From: Otis tarda
Lineage: Eukaryota; Chordata; Aves; Otidiformes; Otididae
Reading direction: 5' to 3'
Assembly (NCBI GenBank): GCA_026413225.1
Contig: CM048553.1
Coordinates: forward strand, 137,422,190 to 137,486,189
DNA: 64,000 nucleotides
The position numbers and the translations under genes were made by a program. Positions within the stretch are counted from its first letter, which is position 1, and every line of letters begins with the position of its first letter. Shown piece by piece: positions 21,041 to 35,844 of the stretch. The notes under the pieces are model-generated. The model made no database searches, had not been told where the DNA came from, and was given only the letters and a program-made list of their open reading frames with translations.

Positions 21041-24000
21041 AATTATGTGTGTGTTACCAGTGTACCTCCACCCAAAAAGCAGGGAACACTACTGATGCGG
21101 GGGAGGCGCAGGGTCAGTAGGATGGAGTATGTAGGGCCAGTGCTCTTCCTCTGAGGCACAGGTCAAGTGTCCCTAAGGGTGATTTCTGACGTCAATCACT
21201 ACAGTGCCCATAAAAAGTGCCATTTAGGAATCAGCCTGCGTCTGGGTGATTTACTGGCTGGACAGAAAGCACTTCTCCACATATTCTTCATCCCTATCTT
21301 TGTAGTTAATGAGATTTCCCAGCTCTTTCAAAACATTAAGTCTGTTTATCCTTAGAAATACTACTCTGTCCCACAAAGGGTAGTCATGTTTCATCAGAGC
21401 CTAACAGCAGAAATTAGGAGAAAATAAGTGACTTTTGAACACAACTGTGAGGCCTCCACAACTGGAGTCATCCAGAAAAGAAAATCCACGGGTCTGGGAA
21501 AGCTGTTGGTTGTGGTTTGTGATCCAGAAAACAGCTCTAGCCAGCCTGCCCAATAAAAAGTCCTTAACTTTTTTTTATTTTTTTTTTTTAATTTCATAGC
21601 ATCTACTAACTCTGACTCCAGAGGTTCAGAACAGGTAGATAACATCAAGAATGTAACTTATATAAATAGTAGTACTTAAATAATAGGTATTTAATTATTA
21701 ATATCCAATGTTAAAATTTACAGTCCTGGTTTGTTACATATAAAGACTATTTTCATTCCACCAAGCATTGTGGTTCTTCTTTGCTGCAATTTCTGAATTT
21801 TTTTTTTTTTTTCGGTCAGGTATGCAGAGTTGAATACTGTCCCTGAAATAGAGGCTGTTATATATATAGATGTCATGCTCCTATAGTCTTATCCCATAAT
21901 TCATCATCTTCCAGTTAGTTTCCTGAACTGTTCACGCATGCTGTGCCATCACATTCTTCTTGCAGACACTGATGCAGTACATCTGCATACTTGCTAACCC
22001 ACTCGCTGCCATTTAAAGTCTGGTTTCAAGTAATTTCTCCCAAGTGAATTAGTTTATACTCAGACTTACCATGTTTCTTCTGACCTGTCATCTGTTCTCA
22101 CAAGATTATAATGTAAAACAGTTACTCCTCTATTCATGTCAACCATTTCCTTTAGCTAAATCAGCATTAATTATCAATTATTAATATGTAAGTGCACATA
22201 AATATTAAATGTCTGCTGCTGACAGGCAAGTCAATGGGGCCATCAAGATAAAGGTATGGTTTTTCAGGGGGCTGTTGTGTTTTTTGAAAGAAGCATGCTA
22301 GGTGCTGCAAAGTAGATTTGCGCAAGATCAACACAACCCTTTTTGTGGTTGACATATTGAAATGGTATCATGTGCAGTGATGTAGAATTACATATCCTTC
22401 TAGAATTGTTGCAGATTTGTGGCACCCATATGCTAAGGATGAAGTAAAGAGGAAAAAACCTCACTTGTATATTTCATAGGGGCTGTGGACTGGGCTGCTG
22501 CTTTTAATACATAAGGGAAAGAGAAGGGGCAGGAGCAGAAAGAGGGCAAGAGGAAAGAACAAGAGTGCCAGACATTTTGAAAGCTTGTTGCTCCTGGGCC
22601 TGCTGGGAAGTTAGGAATATTAGGGCTGATAATGGCTGGTTTTAGAGGCACTGACTATCCCAGCAGGAATAGTTATCACCTCACAGGCTGCCACCCATGT
22701 GTTGGCAATACCAACAATAGCAGTGAGGCCAGCTTTCCAGCAGTCTGGCATAGGCAGAGGGAGCACTGGACCACAGCCATTTAGCAGATCCCAGCAACCT
22801 GCTGCCTTAAGCAATTTTGCCTGTGCCTAGAGAGAATCCTGCTTCTGATTGTCGGAAATGAAAACATAAGCTAATGTTTTTCCCACTTTAGCAACTGTCT
22901 CCTAGTTTGCCTGGCGCTGGTAATTACCCTACTGGAAATTTCTCCTTCACTTGGTACTGTTTATGTTCTTACATTACATGATGATAATCTAGTGTTCTCA
23001 CAAATACCTGATACATACAATAATTAATTTAAAGAGCCAATGATAGGTCTAGCCAAGGGAAATTTATTACATATAGCAAAATATAAATACTAAAAGTTTT
23101 ATTGCTGTGTGAACAAAATGCATATATGTAGAAAAAAAAAGCCACCCTAAAACCAACTGGCTTTTTCTATTTGGCAAACTAATCAGATTATTTTCTTTTT
23201 TTTTAACCTTTTTTTTTTTAACATATTCCTTGTGCTCCTAAAGGCTATAGATTGCAGAAAGCCACACAGTCACACTTACTCCCTTTACTACATATGGTTC
23301 AGGAAAGCATAAAATATTTATGAAAGACAATATCAATACTGCACATGTAAAAATGAGCAATTGCATATCTAAATGAGCATGTAATTATAATTGCACATGA
23401 TTTTAGTTTTGTAATGGATGGCACTTAATAGGAAAGTAATGGCTTTGTGCTGAAATGAAAGGACTCTTGGGTCACCCTGGGGGTAGACTTGTAGTTGCAG
23501 GTTTAAGAAGCCATTTTCAGTGTAATTTGTTATTCAGTTGTGCAGCCAAATGTAATCAGCCTATTTGCATATGTAATTGTGATTTGTTTAGCAGTACTTT
23601 TTTGGGAGACTTTTTTTTCCTAAAGCCACTTTCAAAGTAATGTCATCAGAGAGAAAAAAAAAAGAATAATTTCCAATACCATATGCTTTATTAGTCAGTC
23701 AATAGAACAAACACTGGGAAACAAGAACGTACGTGTAAATGTATATGTGTGTACACCGAATATTTTAGTTGTACGATTGTGAAGTGACTACTTTAGCTGA
23801 ACTAGTGACTTGTTCTGTGACAGCAGCAGAGGGAAAGAATGCAAAAGCTTTTTTACCTCCTGCCTATTCCTGAAGTTGAATTATGTACTGTTTTGATGCT
23901 GTTCTTTCAATAGATTTGAGAATTCAGAATATTAATCATGAGTATTAATCTTGTTCTTTTGGCTAGAGAGACTGTTGAATTAAAAGTAGGAAGCTATTGC

Positions 24001-27000
24001 TGTATCTAGTGCTTACCACGTGTAACTAAAGAGGTTTGAATGTTTATGATCAGCATATAGTACTGTATACATTTAAATATGCAAATATATTTTCTTCATA
24101 TACAAAACTTCTTTCACTTCTGTCAACTTTCATACTGCTCTTGGATAAAGATTTCATATTTTTCTTTTAATTTTCTGAGATCATTAATTATAACAGATTC
24201 TCAACATGTTTCTTCAAAATTTCTAATTTCTGTGAATGTGGAGAAAAATCTTGACAACATGGCTCAAAGGCACCATACAACTACCAAAAAAAAAATCCTC
24301 AAATGGCAAATAATTGTAGAAATAAATATATAAAAGACATATCAAAATTAAACATTGGAGGGGGACTACCTTGCTCATCTCTCATCACTGAGAGATGGCA
24401 GTCCTGAATTGCAGAGGTTAATTACTGCACCTAAACTGAACAGTGCATTCAGGATTTATGAACTGAGTATTCTCAGTAACTGCAGCCACTGAACATCAGA
24501 ATTCCAACGGACTTTATTTTTTAGGCTCTGAAAAACCACCTGCACGTCCTGCTTCACAAAGGGGATCCCAGAAAATACTGGCCGGAGGATTAACAGGCGG
24601 AAACGCCCTTGGAACCTGTGGGCTCTGTTGTGTTACATGGGTTTGACCCCAATAGCAGGGTCTGCTCTTAATGCCTGGACCAGCACTGGCGCTGCACGCT
24701 TCTCAGAGTTGCCCTTTTGGTTTTAGTAAGCTAAACTGTGCCTCTATTGAAGGAACTATCATGTGGGGGGCACATCTCAGATGCAGAGCTTTATTTTGCT
24801 GTGATTGCATCAGATAGTGGGAGAAGATGCCGTGGGACAGTTGAACCCTAAAGAAGAACTGCTAGACTGCAGCTAACAGATTGATGAACTGACTTTGTAT
24901 ATGAAGAAGGATATCAGAAAGTATCAAGATATTCGCTGTTTGCTTATTTTTTGTATTAACAAAAACATAGGAAGAATAATTTAGGCAAGATTTGGGGTCC
25001 TACATGAATCAATCAATCAAAATTCATGCACATCTATCATTATCCAGAACAACAAAGTTTTATAATCTTATGTACATGTACACTTAGTAGTAGACAGATT
25101 TTTAAAAAACCCCACATATATTTGTCTTGTGTGTGATATATATATGCACAGGGAAAGAGATCACACGTTTAATAGCTGATAATAATATCCTGAAAGAGTT
25201 CAATCTGCTTTGGGAGAATAGCATTTTGAAATCATGGCTTGAGGAATTTAGTGCAAGTTTTGCACTTTTTTTTTCTGGGTTTGGGCCAGAATTTCACCTA
25301 CTATTTGTATAGATTCCTTTACTCTGAATTCTTACATCTGATATATCTATCATAGTTGAATTACAAGACCTAAAAATCTTTATATATGCTGGAGTTAGTC
25401 TCTGAATCTGAAAAGAAACTTCAAGAGAAATCAGCTTACACTCCAATAGAATGTAGAATTTTACTTTTCAGTATTTCAGTCATGTGAATTGGGTTTAGTT
25501 CTTACGCTGATTGAGATTGCTGTCTTAGTTTTGAATACCAGGAGTATATCTAGTGTCTTATGACTAAGACATTGCTCCCTTTAGATTCAGACTAAGTCAA
25601 CATGATTCTGCAAATCCCACCAAAATCTGTGCTGATAAATAAAGATACAGTAAAATGGGGATAGAAGAGTCAGGACCAAGAGCATAATAGGAAAAAAAAA
25701 ATACCCCAAATTTTTGAATGTGACACTGACACAAGGAAACACATATTAGCTGGGCAAAGAGTAGTGATTATAAAAATTACATACATTAAAGCTATGCATT
25801 CATGTCTCTCTGGATTGTGATAATAATCTATTTATGGCACAGCTGTGGGGGAAAATAGTAATCAAAATTGCTGACAATTTTAGTTTACAAGCCAAATAGG
25901 AAATATGATTTCAAGATAATAAAACTGTTATGTGTTCAGATATGTGTATCTACATATGAAGGTAAGAATGACCTAAGTGAAAATTAATCCTTTGTAAATT
26001 CATCCATTGTCGTGCACCCTGGAAAATCAGATTTGCTTTGTCACCTTGAAATATATTATTGTGAAATTACTAGATGCCAATTACCACATAGTGGAATGGA
26101 GTAAATCTGACCTCATGTAGCTTTTCCTAGATGCAAGGTGTGGCTGATTTATAAGGAACAAAATAAAGTTTCTTACTTACATTGCCATTTAAATTTTAAT
26201 TTAATTACAAGAGAAAGAGATTGATATTTCTATAGGTTTTGTGTTACTATCTGTGTTAAGTCAGTTCACTCTATTCTTCTAGGTAGTAGTGCGTATCCAG
26301 TAGCTTGTAACGATGAACTGTCAAGGCAGCAGTCAGTATAACTTTAGCACATATTGATCTTTCTGCATTGTGTAATGCATTGTTTCAATTTCTAGTTCTT
26401 CTAGGTGCATGTGTATCAGAGTTTTAAAAGCTTTGTACAGCAAATGTGCTTTCCAGCCTTTTCTGTCTTTGCATCTGTGTGTATACCTACAGGCAGATAA
26501 TAATGCTTCGTGTAATGCCCAGCAGACACTATAATCATGCAGCTCCTCTGCAGTTCTCACTCCGCATTCCCTCTGGAAGCAGGACAGGGAAGAGGCAGGG
26601 CATGAGCCTTGGTCTTGTCCTAAAACAGAGGCTGGAGCATACACCTACCTACAGCATAGAGATCACCTGCTTGCTGTGAGTGCTGTTGAAGAGAGTGAAA
26701 ATGTCAAACATCATTCTGTGCTTCACTGTGTGGAACTGCAATCTCTTGCCACGCAAACTAGCCTGAGAACCAAGATAGTGCACTGAAGTGGTCTGAAAAA
26801 GAGCAGTTAAGAGGAACAGAGAAGAAAGTGTAGCACTGGAAGTTTCGTCTTTCCACTTAGCAACTGCCTTTCCTCCGGCAGAATAGCAGTTTGATAGAGT
26901 TAGTGAAATAACTCCTGCCTGGGCAGGGCCTCCTTGCAACAGAAACAAGCTGCCAGAAGCAGGACAGCTCTGGCAAGCGAAGACTTGCACAGGAGCATGC

Positions 27001-29214
27001 TAAGGGAAAATTAACGCATTGTGGTGCTTGGCTTGGCATTGCCTGCTGGAGATTACCCTGCTCATAGAAGCCAGAAACTGTACGGTTTATGCTCCAGTAC
27101 ACTTATTGTTTACTTATTCTCAAGTTATCTCAGCTTGCCACTTCATCATAGCAATGGACCCATCAAACTTCAGCTGTTCATGTAACTCGGGACAGCAGGT
27201 TGTTCTGGCCAAGAAGGTGGTTTTTTTCTCACCCAGATGCTCTGGATCTTATCCTGTAATTTACTGTGGGCCTCTTAAAAGGTACAGAAAAAGCAAAGGT
27301 CACCAGACAGCAAATGAGAAAAGGAACGAGAGCAGGCCATAAACAAAAGGATTGTTGCTGTTGTTAACCAAACACAGAACTAATTAAAAAAAAAAAAAAA
27401 ACCACAAAAAACCCAAAAATAGTGCCTAGAAAGCCTGTTCTGGAACTGAAGCCATAAAAGCACTACAGGAATCAAAATCAATTTGATTTTTTCAATCAGC
27501 AAAAAATCTTTTTCAGTATATGAGTTGGAAAAAAGAAATTCACTGCATGCAAAACAAGCAGTTGAAGTCTTTGACATTATTGAGAATAAGCACAGCGTGT
27601 GGCCCCCTAACTGGCAAAAAACTAAAATATTTTAGATTAATCTTACTAAAAAGGAAACAAAAAAAAATTAGATAAAGTTCTAATTTCTTTGCAGGAAATA
27701 CCGTTTGTTAATCAGTCCCTTCTCTGAGCATATGCTTACAGAGGCATTTGGCCCGACAAGGTAGTTACAGGTATTCCTTTGTTTTCATGTATAAATCTTA
27801 TTTTCTAGTGCTTTAAAAGTATTTTAAAGTAATACTATGACTTGGTCTGGAACAAACTTACCATTACATTGTATCTCTCTATTTTATATTTTCCAATACA
27901 GCTTATATTAATTTAAAAAAAAAAATTGGATAAATATTTTTATGAATCTGGCTTTAGTCCAGATTTAATGTTTGTCATACAAGTGTAGTAAAAGAAATTT
28001 GGAAAAAAAAAAAAGTCTGTTTATATAATATGTAGCAAAAAAAAAGGATATTTTTTTCTCAAAGGTTGTAAATATAAAAAAGATTTTTAGGCAAGTATTT
28101 CACTTTTCATGCTGTTGTTTAACTGCCACTGCCAATTAAAACCAAAGTTGATCAGAAACCTAAACTTTTCTGGAATAGTCTTTTTAATAATACATTAACT
28201 GTAGTTTAATATAACCTTTTTTTCAGATTTATTTAGTTTTTAATCCAAAGCTTTTAATTAAGCACAAAAGCATTTAGGAAGTTGAGATTTTAAAGGGCTG
28301 CTTCTCAGCCATTCTTCGCAGAAGTCTGTTAGTACTCTCCAGAAATCAGTTTCAATTGGAAATGAAACAGCTTGTGAGCTGCTGCGGCTCGCTCTCCACC
28401 TCCCCCCCAACCACGGGTAGATGTGCATATTTTGAACATTAAACACGGATGTCAGTATCCCCATTCTGAACATTAAGCGTGTGCTGCCCTGGCTCAGGAA
28501 TCTGTTGTTCAGTCTGATCTCCCTCCTGGAAAACTACTTCCAAGGGCTGCAGTGGTATCAGTCTCTTTATCAGCAATACCATTTTTGCAGGATGAGTAAA
28601 TCCTAACTGTTGATGTCTTGAATCCAAGCAAAGTTAGCAATGTGGCCATCATTGAAACTATATGATGGATAGTGGTACTGAACAGAAAATGTTATATCAC
28701 TTTAGTCAAAGAGCATAAAAGAGAAAGGAACAGTTATATTCATTAAAGCATCTATTCCTCATCCATTTAGAAAAGATTATAGACTTAGAAGAATGACAGA
28801 GATTCCATAAATAATAATGAAATAGGAAACTTAGGGTTCAGTCAGCTCACATAAATATCTCATTAAATCAGCTCACACCAAGCCTTTCCTTCAAGCCAAG
28901 ATTAGGATCTGCTGTTATTTGAAAATTCCATTCAAGCTTTCTAGCTCAGCCAGCCTGCGTGCTTACAGGTACGAAACTAAAAGCAGATAATCCTGGTAGG
29001 GAAGTAAATTAAATTTCACAAATAAAAACATTAAAATTATTTTATTATTTTCTTTTTCCTCTGCCTACTTTCAGAAATCAAATCGGTATTAGCAACAGTC
29101 CAGTACACTTAATGCTGTATTAAAAATACAGGAACTGTTTTGGGCGTAACAAGATTATAAATTGTGCAGTGGTAATACCGTTTCTCTGTCAGTGCCAGAA
29201 GTTCTTGCTCCTGT

Positions 29215-29345
29215 CACTGTGCTAATGGCCGGCTACTGTTACAGCGAGGATTCTGCTCCGGTGCGGAGCAGGGCAGCGTCGCAGCCAGCACAGCGCCACG
29301 CTGTCTGTGCGTGACAGAAGCATTGCTTTTCCCACACGCAGTGAA
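29215..29345. other. Small CpG-rich patch in intergenic DNA
   Basis: Roughly ten CpG dinucleotides in 130 bp (for example GGCCGGC, CTCCGGTGCGGAGC, GCGTCGCAGCC, GCGCCACGCTG) within DNA otherwise nearly free of CpG. No coding character. It could be a distal regulatory element, an unannotated transcript start or a decayed repeat. Confidence 0.4.
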
Positions 29346-32300
29346 GCATGACATTGAGTTCCTCACACTCTTGACCTGCTCTGCCTTCTTACTGCTAAAA
29401 GCGTAGAAAAAGTCAATAGTTCACTTGACAAAGCCTGAGGTAGAGAAGGCAACAGTATTCTTTCTAGAATTCGTCAAGTAGGAAGCTATGAATTGGAAAG
29501 CTTTTGTTCACTCCCTGCCAATATACATCCCAAGCTTTCAGTTTGGATTTCTTTAAATAAAATTGTATTTACTTATGGTTTTTTAAGCCAATTGCACTAA
29601 TCTGTAGGAACTTTTTGTTTTAAACTACACTGAAACAGAAGGGCTGCAGAATTTTTTTTTTTGTTCTGGTTTAATTAAATTTGTTTTAAAATCACAACAT
29701 ATTCAACAGATTATGTTTTCTGCTTTTTACTTTAATAAAAAGATGAAGAAAAAAGATTTATTGTCACTAGATTTTATTTTGGGAATTGGAAAAAAGCATG
29801 CTTGTTAAGCTTCCTGCCATAGATGTAATACCACAACTATATAGTGTCTTATGACTGCATGATTTCTGCCTTTGCAAAGTAAATTGTAGTATGTTCATCC
29901 ACTGAGGTTTTATTATCAATAACAGCTGCTATATTATATTTTCCAAATTTGTAAAGAAAAAACCATTTGTAAGGTTGTGTCTTCTCATTAACAGTCACAG
30001 AATGTGTTAATTTGCTGCAAGTCTACCAGTCAATTAAGTCCACTGCGTATCACCTCTGATACTGGTGACAGGGCATTTTTAACAAAACTGGAACTATTTT
30101 GAGTAGAAGTGCAGATTCTAATGATTTTTCAGGAAACCTACAACATTTATCCTGTTCAACAATATGTAAATGAGGCTCCTTTAGTGTTTTTCAACTTAAA
30201 TTCCTAAATTTGGGGACAGCTCCTGTGTTAGCACTGTATAAGACAATAGGTACACAGTGATGACTGTTTCATCAGCTTTGTCAGGGCTGGTAAAGAAGGC
30301 TGACTGCAAATCAACTTAGAGATTAATGCATAACAACGACGAGAAACTGTTTCTGTGTGTGTGAGAGCCAGATCTCTCTGGAAAATCTAAGCTATTTCAT
30401 AGCAGGCTGCGATTTTTCTTTTTAGTTTGTACCTTGCATGCACTTTTAATAACTTTGCTTAGCCCCGTTAGCTTCCCAGTGTCCAGTTTAGACAATATAA
30501 CATTAAATACAACAGTTTTGTAAGTAACATTTACCCATTTATAATTTAAAAACTGCAAAAATTAAGATTGCCATTGTAGTTCGTTGTTTTGGCCTTTGGG
30601 AGTGGATTTAACTCTAAAGTTTATATTGTCTCCCCCTTTTTCTGGGACATGCAGGATGTCCCTGGGTGCTGTCAAGCTCAGGGCATTTCTGCCATTAATT
30701 CCAAGATCCCTTGGTCACATAGGACAGTGCTGGTGGAGGGAACATGTGAGGATCACAAATATGCTCTTAATCTCAGAAGCGGATATCTTGCTTCTACAGG
30801 TCTTCCAGCTCCCATTGCCTGATACAGGATAGATGAATGCAGATAAAAGCAGTATCGGAGATTAAGCTCAGAAGACCAGCTCATAGACGAGGTTCTTCCC
30901 GTCCTCATCCTTTTGCTGTGAAGCCAGGTGGATAATGATTGGGAGTAGTAAAAGCATCTTCTCAGGGATGCTGCAGTCCTCTGTGGACTAGAGATTATGC
31001 CAAAAGGCATATCATGCATAAAAAAAAAAAGTAGCAGTCTGTATAAAGTTGGTTTAAGGAGAATTTAATTTTGTTAAGAAATTATAAGGCATTTCTTCCT
31101 CATTTTCCATAGTGTGATTTCCTCTATTCCTATTCCATGGTCTGACTTTCGCAGATTGTATTTTCTGCCTGATTTTGTATTGCTGTCCCCCTCCAAATTT
31201 GTCTTCATCCTGACGCTCCCTGTTACTTTTTTCTTCCTTCACGTTGCCTAACTGCCAACAAAGTAGTCAGCAGTACTGGAGGAGGCAGTCCTTTTCTTCT
31301 TTCAGGTACAGTAGAGGAGTTATGTGAAAGCCATGTGTATGAATGAAGGTACCATTTGACCCATTCAGGGGAAACAGGAGATGTCCAGTATAAAACAGAT
31401 GTGCTGAGAATTTAGCTGATGGCTTCTAATGAACGTCTGCTGAGAACATGTAGGTGAAATTTTCCCAAGTCTAGTAACTCAGCTGTATTTCAGCTCACTT
31501 TCACAGGAGAGTTGAAAATGTGCCTGAGATAATGCCAGCTCATCCTGCCAAACTGCTCCAAAGCATGGGGCAGGGATAGCTGGAATTTTCCGGCTGTGTG
31601 ATTTTATTTAAGCACAAACAAGTAAACAATTTTTCCCCTGCTCTCATTCCTGGAAAAATAGTACTATTTAAACTGAAACTGCACAGAAAATAAGCCTGAG
31701 ACAGATAAAAATCTTCCATCCCAGGTGGCTAAATGGTTTATGTTTGGTATTATAAGCATCAAAATAGAAATACAAGACAATTAAAGTTCAGAAGATGGAA
31801 ACGTTAGGCAAGTTAAATATTTTTTAAAGCACACTTTCTAGTTCATTGGCCTTTCCATCAAAATAACAATTGTGTGCATTTATGTTAAAAGGAATGTAAA
31901 GTACTGTTTTCTTCAGAAAAGTACACAAACTATAAATAGCACTGTAGGCTCTTTGAGCCCTCTTAGAGCTGGCTGAGTAATTTTTGATTTGGGAAAAAAA
32001 AAATAATCAGAGAATGACAGTTTGTCAAACTCAGATTTCTGAAGGGAAGACTCCTGGGGTGATTGCATTTTCCATGAAATATAGCCAGAGGACTCCTGTG
32101 AAAAACAGCGTGCTCTCCGCTGGCTCATCTGGTGGGTGTTTGGGATTCCTTGCCACCCAGCCTGCTCAGGGTGAGAGGCTCCAAACTTGCAGAGCTTATC
32201 AGGAGGCGTGTTACACCATTCAAATTGATGTTCAATAGAAATCCTGTTATTAAAGGTTCATTTCTTCGAGGTGCTTTATGTTTTATCTCTCTGAAATACT

Positions 32301-35300
32301 TAGAAATTCTGTTCAGTATGTTGTAAAGGCATCCCTTAAATAGGCAAGAATTCAAAGTATTTCAAAAGTTGAACTTGAGAAACTGGCAGATACTACACAC
32401 AGTAGTATCAGTTACAGATATAAAACTAAACATGTCTGAAGAAAAACATGATAATCACGTTACAAAAATAAAAAGGACCCACAATACTCCAGTAATACTA
32501 CACAGGCAAAGTTTTGTAGGCAAATAATACAAAAATCACATTTTCCACCTATTTCCTATCTAGGCGACTATATGAGGTTTTTTTTTTAACAAATTGAAAG
32601 AATGACAAGAAATATGCATTATACATTGGTAAGAGACTTCATTAAATAATACTGAAAGTTTAAAGATGCTGCTTTGGAAATACTAGAAATTCAGTCTTCA
32701 CTTTCTGTGAAGGTAATATGCTGTCTGTTATTTGGCCTGGACCACTAAGCCAAACAGTCACTTCCTTCTCACAGTTTTTACTCAAATCAGTCTCGAAATA
32801 CCATCAGCCACGTTATTTTCCCTAGTAAATATTGCAAGAAAAAGAAGAAGCATGCCCTCAGAGGTGTTTTTCTAACCTCAGTCTCTGTCCCTCCCCCAGT
32901 TTTTTTTATAGACACTAAGCAGCACACTTAAATTCAAGTAAGCTGGAACTATAACCATGTCATTAGAAACTGATATAAAGCTATGCAAAAAAAAAGCTAG
33001 TAATACATTTACTTTGAAATAAATTGTTGTTTCTCCATTACAAGATACACTGCTATTGGATAAAACCATAATATACAACTGTCCTTATGAACCCACTCTT
33101 CTCATCCAGTTTTGTCTTCTAGCCATCATTTATATTAAGTGTTCTTAAACTCATTTGATAATCATTTTCATAAATCATTGCAATGACATACAACTCGTCA
33201 TCTCAATCAGCAATTTCCAAGCCATACTCTCTCCTATCCGTTACTTTTCTTCACAAGATTTAGCCAAAACACACTTCTTGCTAATAACCCATTAAAAAGG
33301 AACCATAAAAACTGCTATATGGATCCAGACTCAAAATCTGTTTAGCCCAATCTCTTTTTTTCCCAAAGGCAGCCAACAGTGAATGCCTACAGATGAATAT
33401 AAAAGCAGAAGTAGTGATGCAGGGATACCTCCCTGGTAGACTTCTCCAGCTTCCAGTGAAGTGTAACATGATAAGTTGCTCTAGTCAGACTAACAAGTAG
33501 CTTTATTGTACTAAAATAAAAGCCTTTTTGTGGTTAAAGCTGTAGGAAACTGAGCCTGAGCCTAGATATTTTTTTCTTGTTGGCTCAAACAACCATAACA
33601 GAACCTTGCAAATAACTTAGATTATGTTCCTCTCTCCCCTCTCCTTCCCGACCTCCAGCCTTTTGTTCCTTCACCTTCATGCCATCTACTGCACATCGAC
33701 TGTACCAATAAAATCACAGAAAGAAATCTGAATTAAGGAGGCACTTTTAAAGTTATTTTCAAGGAGGCTTTCCCCCACCCAGTGATGGGTGCACAGTGCA
33801 GTCGCTCATACTCCGCCAGCAGTGCAGCTCTGCGATACACAGATAGACACAACTGGAAGGACGAGGAACGGCAGCATCTTCATCTGATATGAAAATAATA
33901 TTTGGTATGAATGGGTATTTAATATGAGAGTCCAACTTTTGACCATTACACAGTATAAGTTATAATTAGAATTTTCTGTTGCAGAAAATTCTTGTAGTTA
34001 AGTGATACTCATTTCTTCAACAATTATCTACTTCTCCACAAGAAATTTTTTGAAAGGGAGAGCTCAGTCCCTGGCATTGTACATCTGAATCACACATAAG
34101 GAAAACAGGATGGGTTAACTTAATCCGGTTGTTCAGCTTGCTCTCAGTTTCTATCAGCTAGCAAATAGATGAAGTAAACAGCACACCAACTTTACTGAAA
34201 TATTAAATATTTCCAAATAGTTGGTATGTATTTGCCACATCCTCCAGTTTGATAATCACTGTCTTTGAATAATTTCAGCGATTTGTTTCTCAAGCTTGCT
34301 TGGAAAAACATGTTGCAAACATTTTTAGAGGGCATATTGCATACAGTGCATTATTTTTGCCCTGTCAGAAAAGGCAGTTAGATTGATCTAACATGACAAA
34401 TCATCTTTGCTGCTACTCACCTATTTATTATTCAAGTCCTAGTTAGTGACAGGGATTTACTAGCACTTGATGTTAAGGTGCTGCTTTGCTTTCCCTCTGT
34501 TTGTAAAGGCATACACTATGTTCAAAAGACCAGGAAAAAGCAAATATTGCTCATCATCCATTTCTCAGCAATAACCACTAATGGCTCCATGGTTGCTTCA
34601 GCTTTAAGGTCTGAAGCGTTTCCTAGTGAACACCCCTCAGTTAATATAAAAACTCTCTGGTGGAAGGAAGTAGGGAAGGGGAAAGATAAAAGCTGAAGGC
34701 ACAGAAGCCCTTCATTGTGAATTCCAATAGTTCTTTTCCTCATCTAACACTAAAATAATACATTGAGGAAGAGATAATTTAAATCAACAAATTAAATGAG
34801 TGATTATAAAAGCTGAAAGTTCTTCTAGTTATCAGTAGGCACAGGATAGGATCATTTGAATTTTTTAAACTTAAAGTTTAGAGAAGTTTACTGGACTGAG
34901 ATGTAGGCCAGCACAAAACATCATGACTGTCTGCAAAAAAGCCTGCTCCACAAATAGCCAGATCTATTCCAGTCCCTTGCAGAGGCCCTTCAGATTACAC
35001 CATTAGTTTTCTCACCTGGTTAAAATGTTGATTCTTGTGTACCCAGAAGCAGTTGAAATGTAATGACACAATAGATTTCATATTTTATAGAAATAACTAC
35101 AAGGGTTCACTTTGCAAAAGGAAGCAGTAGCAAATACCATGCTATTATCCTGATCCAGACAAAAATTAATTACTTTGTCCATGTATCTTTCCTTCTGCTC
35201 AAAAAGATTAAGAAAAGGGAGGAATACAAGCTAGGAAATAAAGTACAGTTTAATATAGGAAGGAGAAAAGCACAAATTCCTTTGATTCATTAATACATTA

Positions 35301-35543
35301 TAGCCAGGCTCCCCTCTCCCCACGCCCCCTTAAGTTACAAAAGTAGTGGGTGATTTTCTGTACAGCCCCAGCATACTTTATTTCAGGATGCGGAGGGCAG
35401 GCGGTATTTTGAAATACAAGACAACTGGAAGGAATATTTGAAGGTTTAAGATGCAAACAAGCCCAGCAAATCCCTACAGTGAAGGGATGTAAATAGCATT
35501 AGGAAGAACAGAGAGTACATTACCCCTCAATGAGCCACTGACT

Positions 35544-35630
35544 AAAAAAAAAAAAAACCAAAACCAAAACAAAAAAACAACAAAAACAAAACAAAAAAAA
35601 ACACCAAAAAACCCAACAACAAAAAAAACC
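35544..35630. repeat. A/C-rich low-complexity tract, (CAAAA)n-like
   Basis: Long A runs interrupted by C and CC, just beyond the presumed PIP4P2 poly(A) site. Confidence 0.85.
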
Positions 35631-35844
35631 CATAAACAGTGGTCTGATCCCTTATTTAATTCCTCACTCTGCCCAAAACATTAAGAAAATAGCAATTTGT
35701 TCTTGCTCTCTTATATTCTTGAGGCTGCCATTTGGCAAAAATGCAGAGCCCACCTCTGCTACACAATACCTTTGTTGTTCTTCTGTCATACTAGGAAATT
35801 CTTCCACTTATGTATTTTTAAGTTATATATAAATAACAAAATAT

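Larger units (their letters stand above)
20800..35844. other. Intergenic region between C8orf88 promoter and PIP4P2 3' end
   Basis: About 15 kb of AT-rich DNA. No spliceable coding exons, RNA genes or CR1 tails were recognised. Open frames of 60-113 codons occur (for example around 26333-27342) but overlap one another on both strands and show no protein family features. Local features are a short CpG-rich patch near 29215-29345 and a GC-richer stretch near 24540-24770, neither identified. Confidence 0.65.

Noticed and set aside
26333-27342. Cluster of 77-113-codon frames on both strands
   Set aside because: They overlap one another antisense and have no splice or family support. A retroviral origin was considered, but no gag, pol or env motifs or LTR ends are visible.
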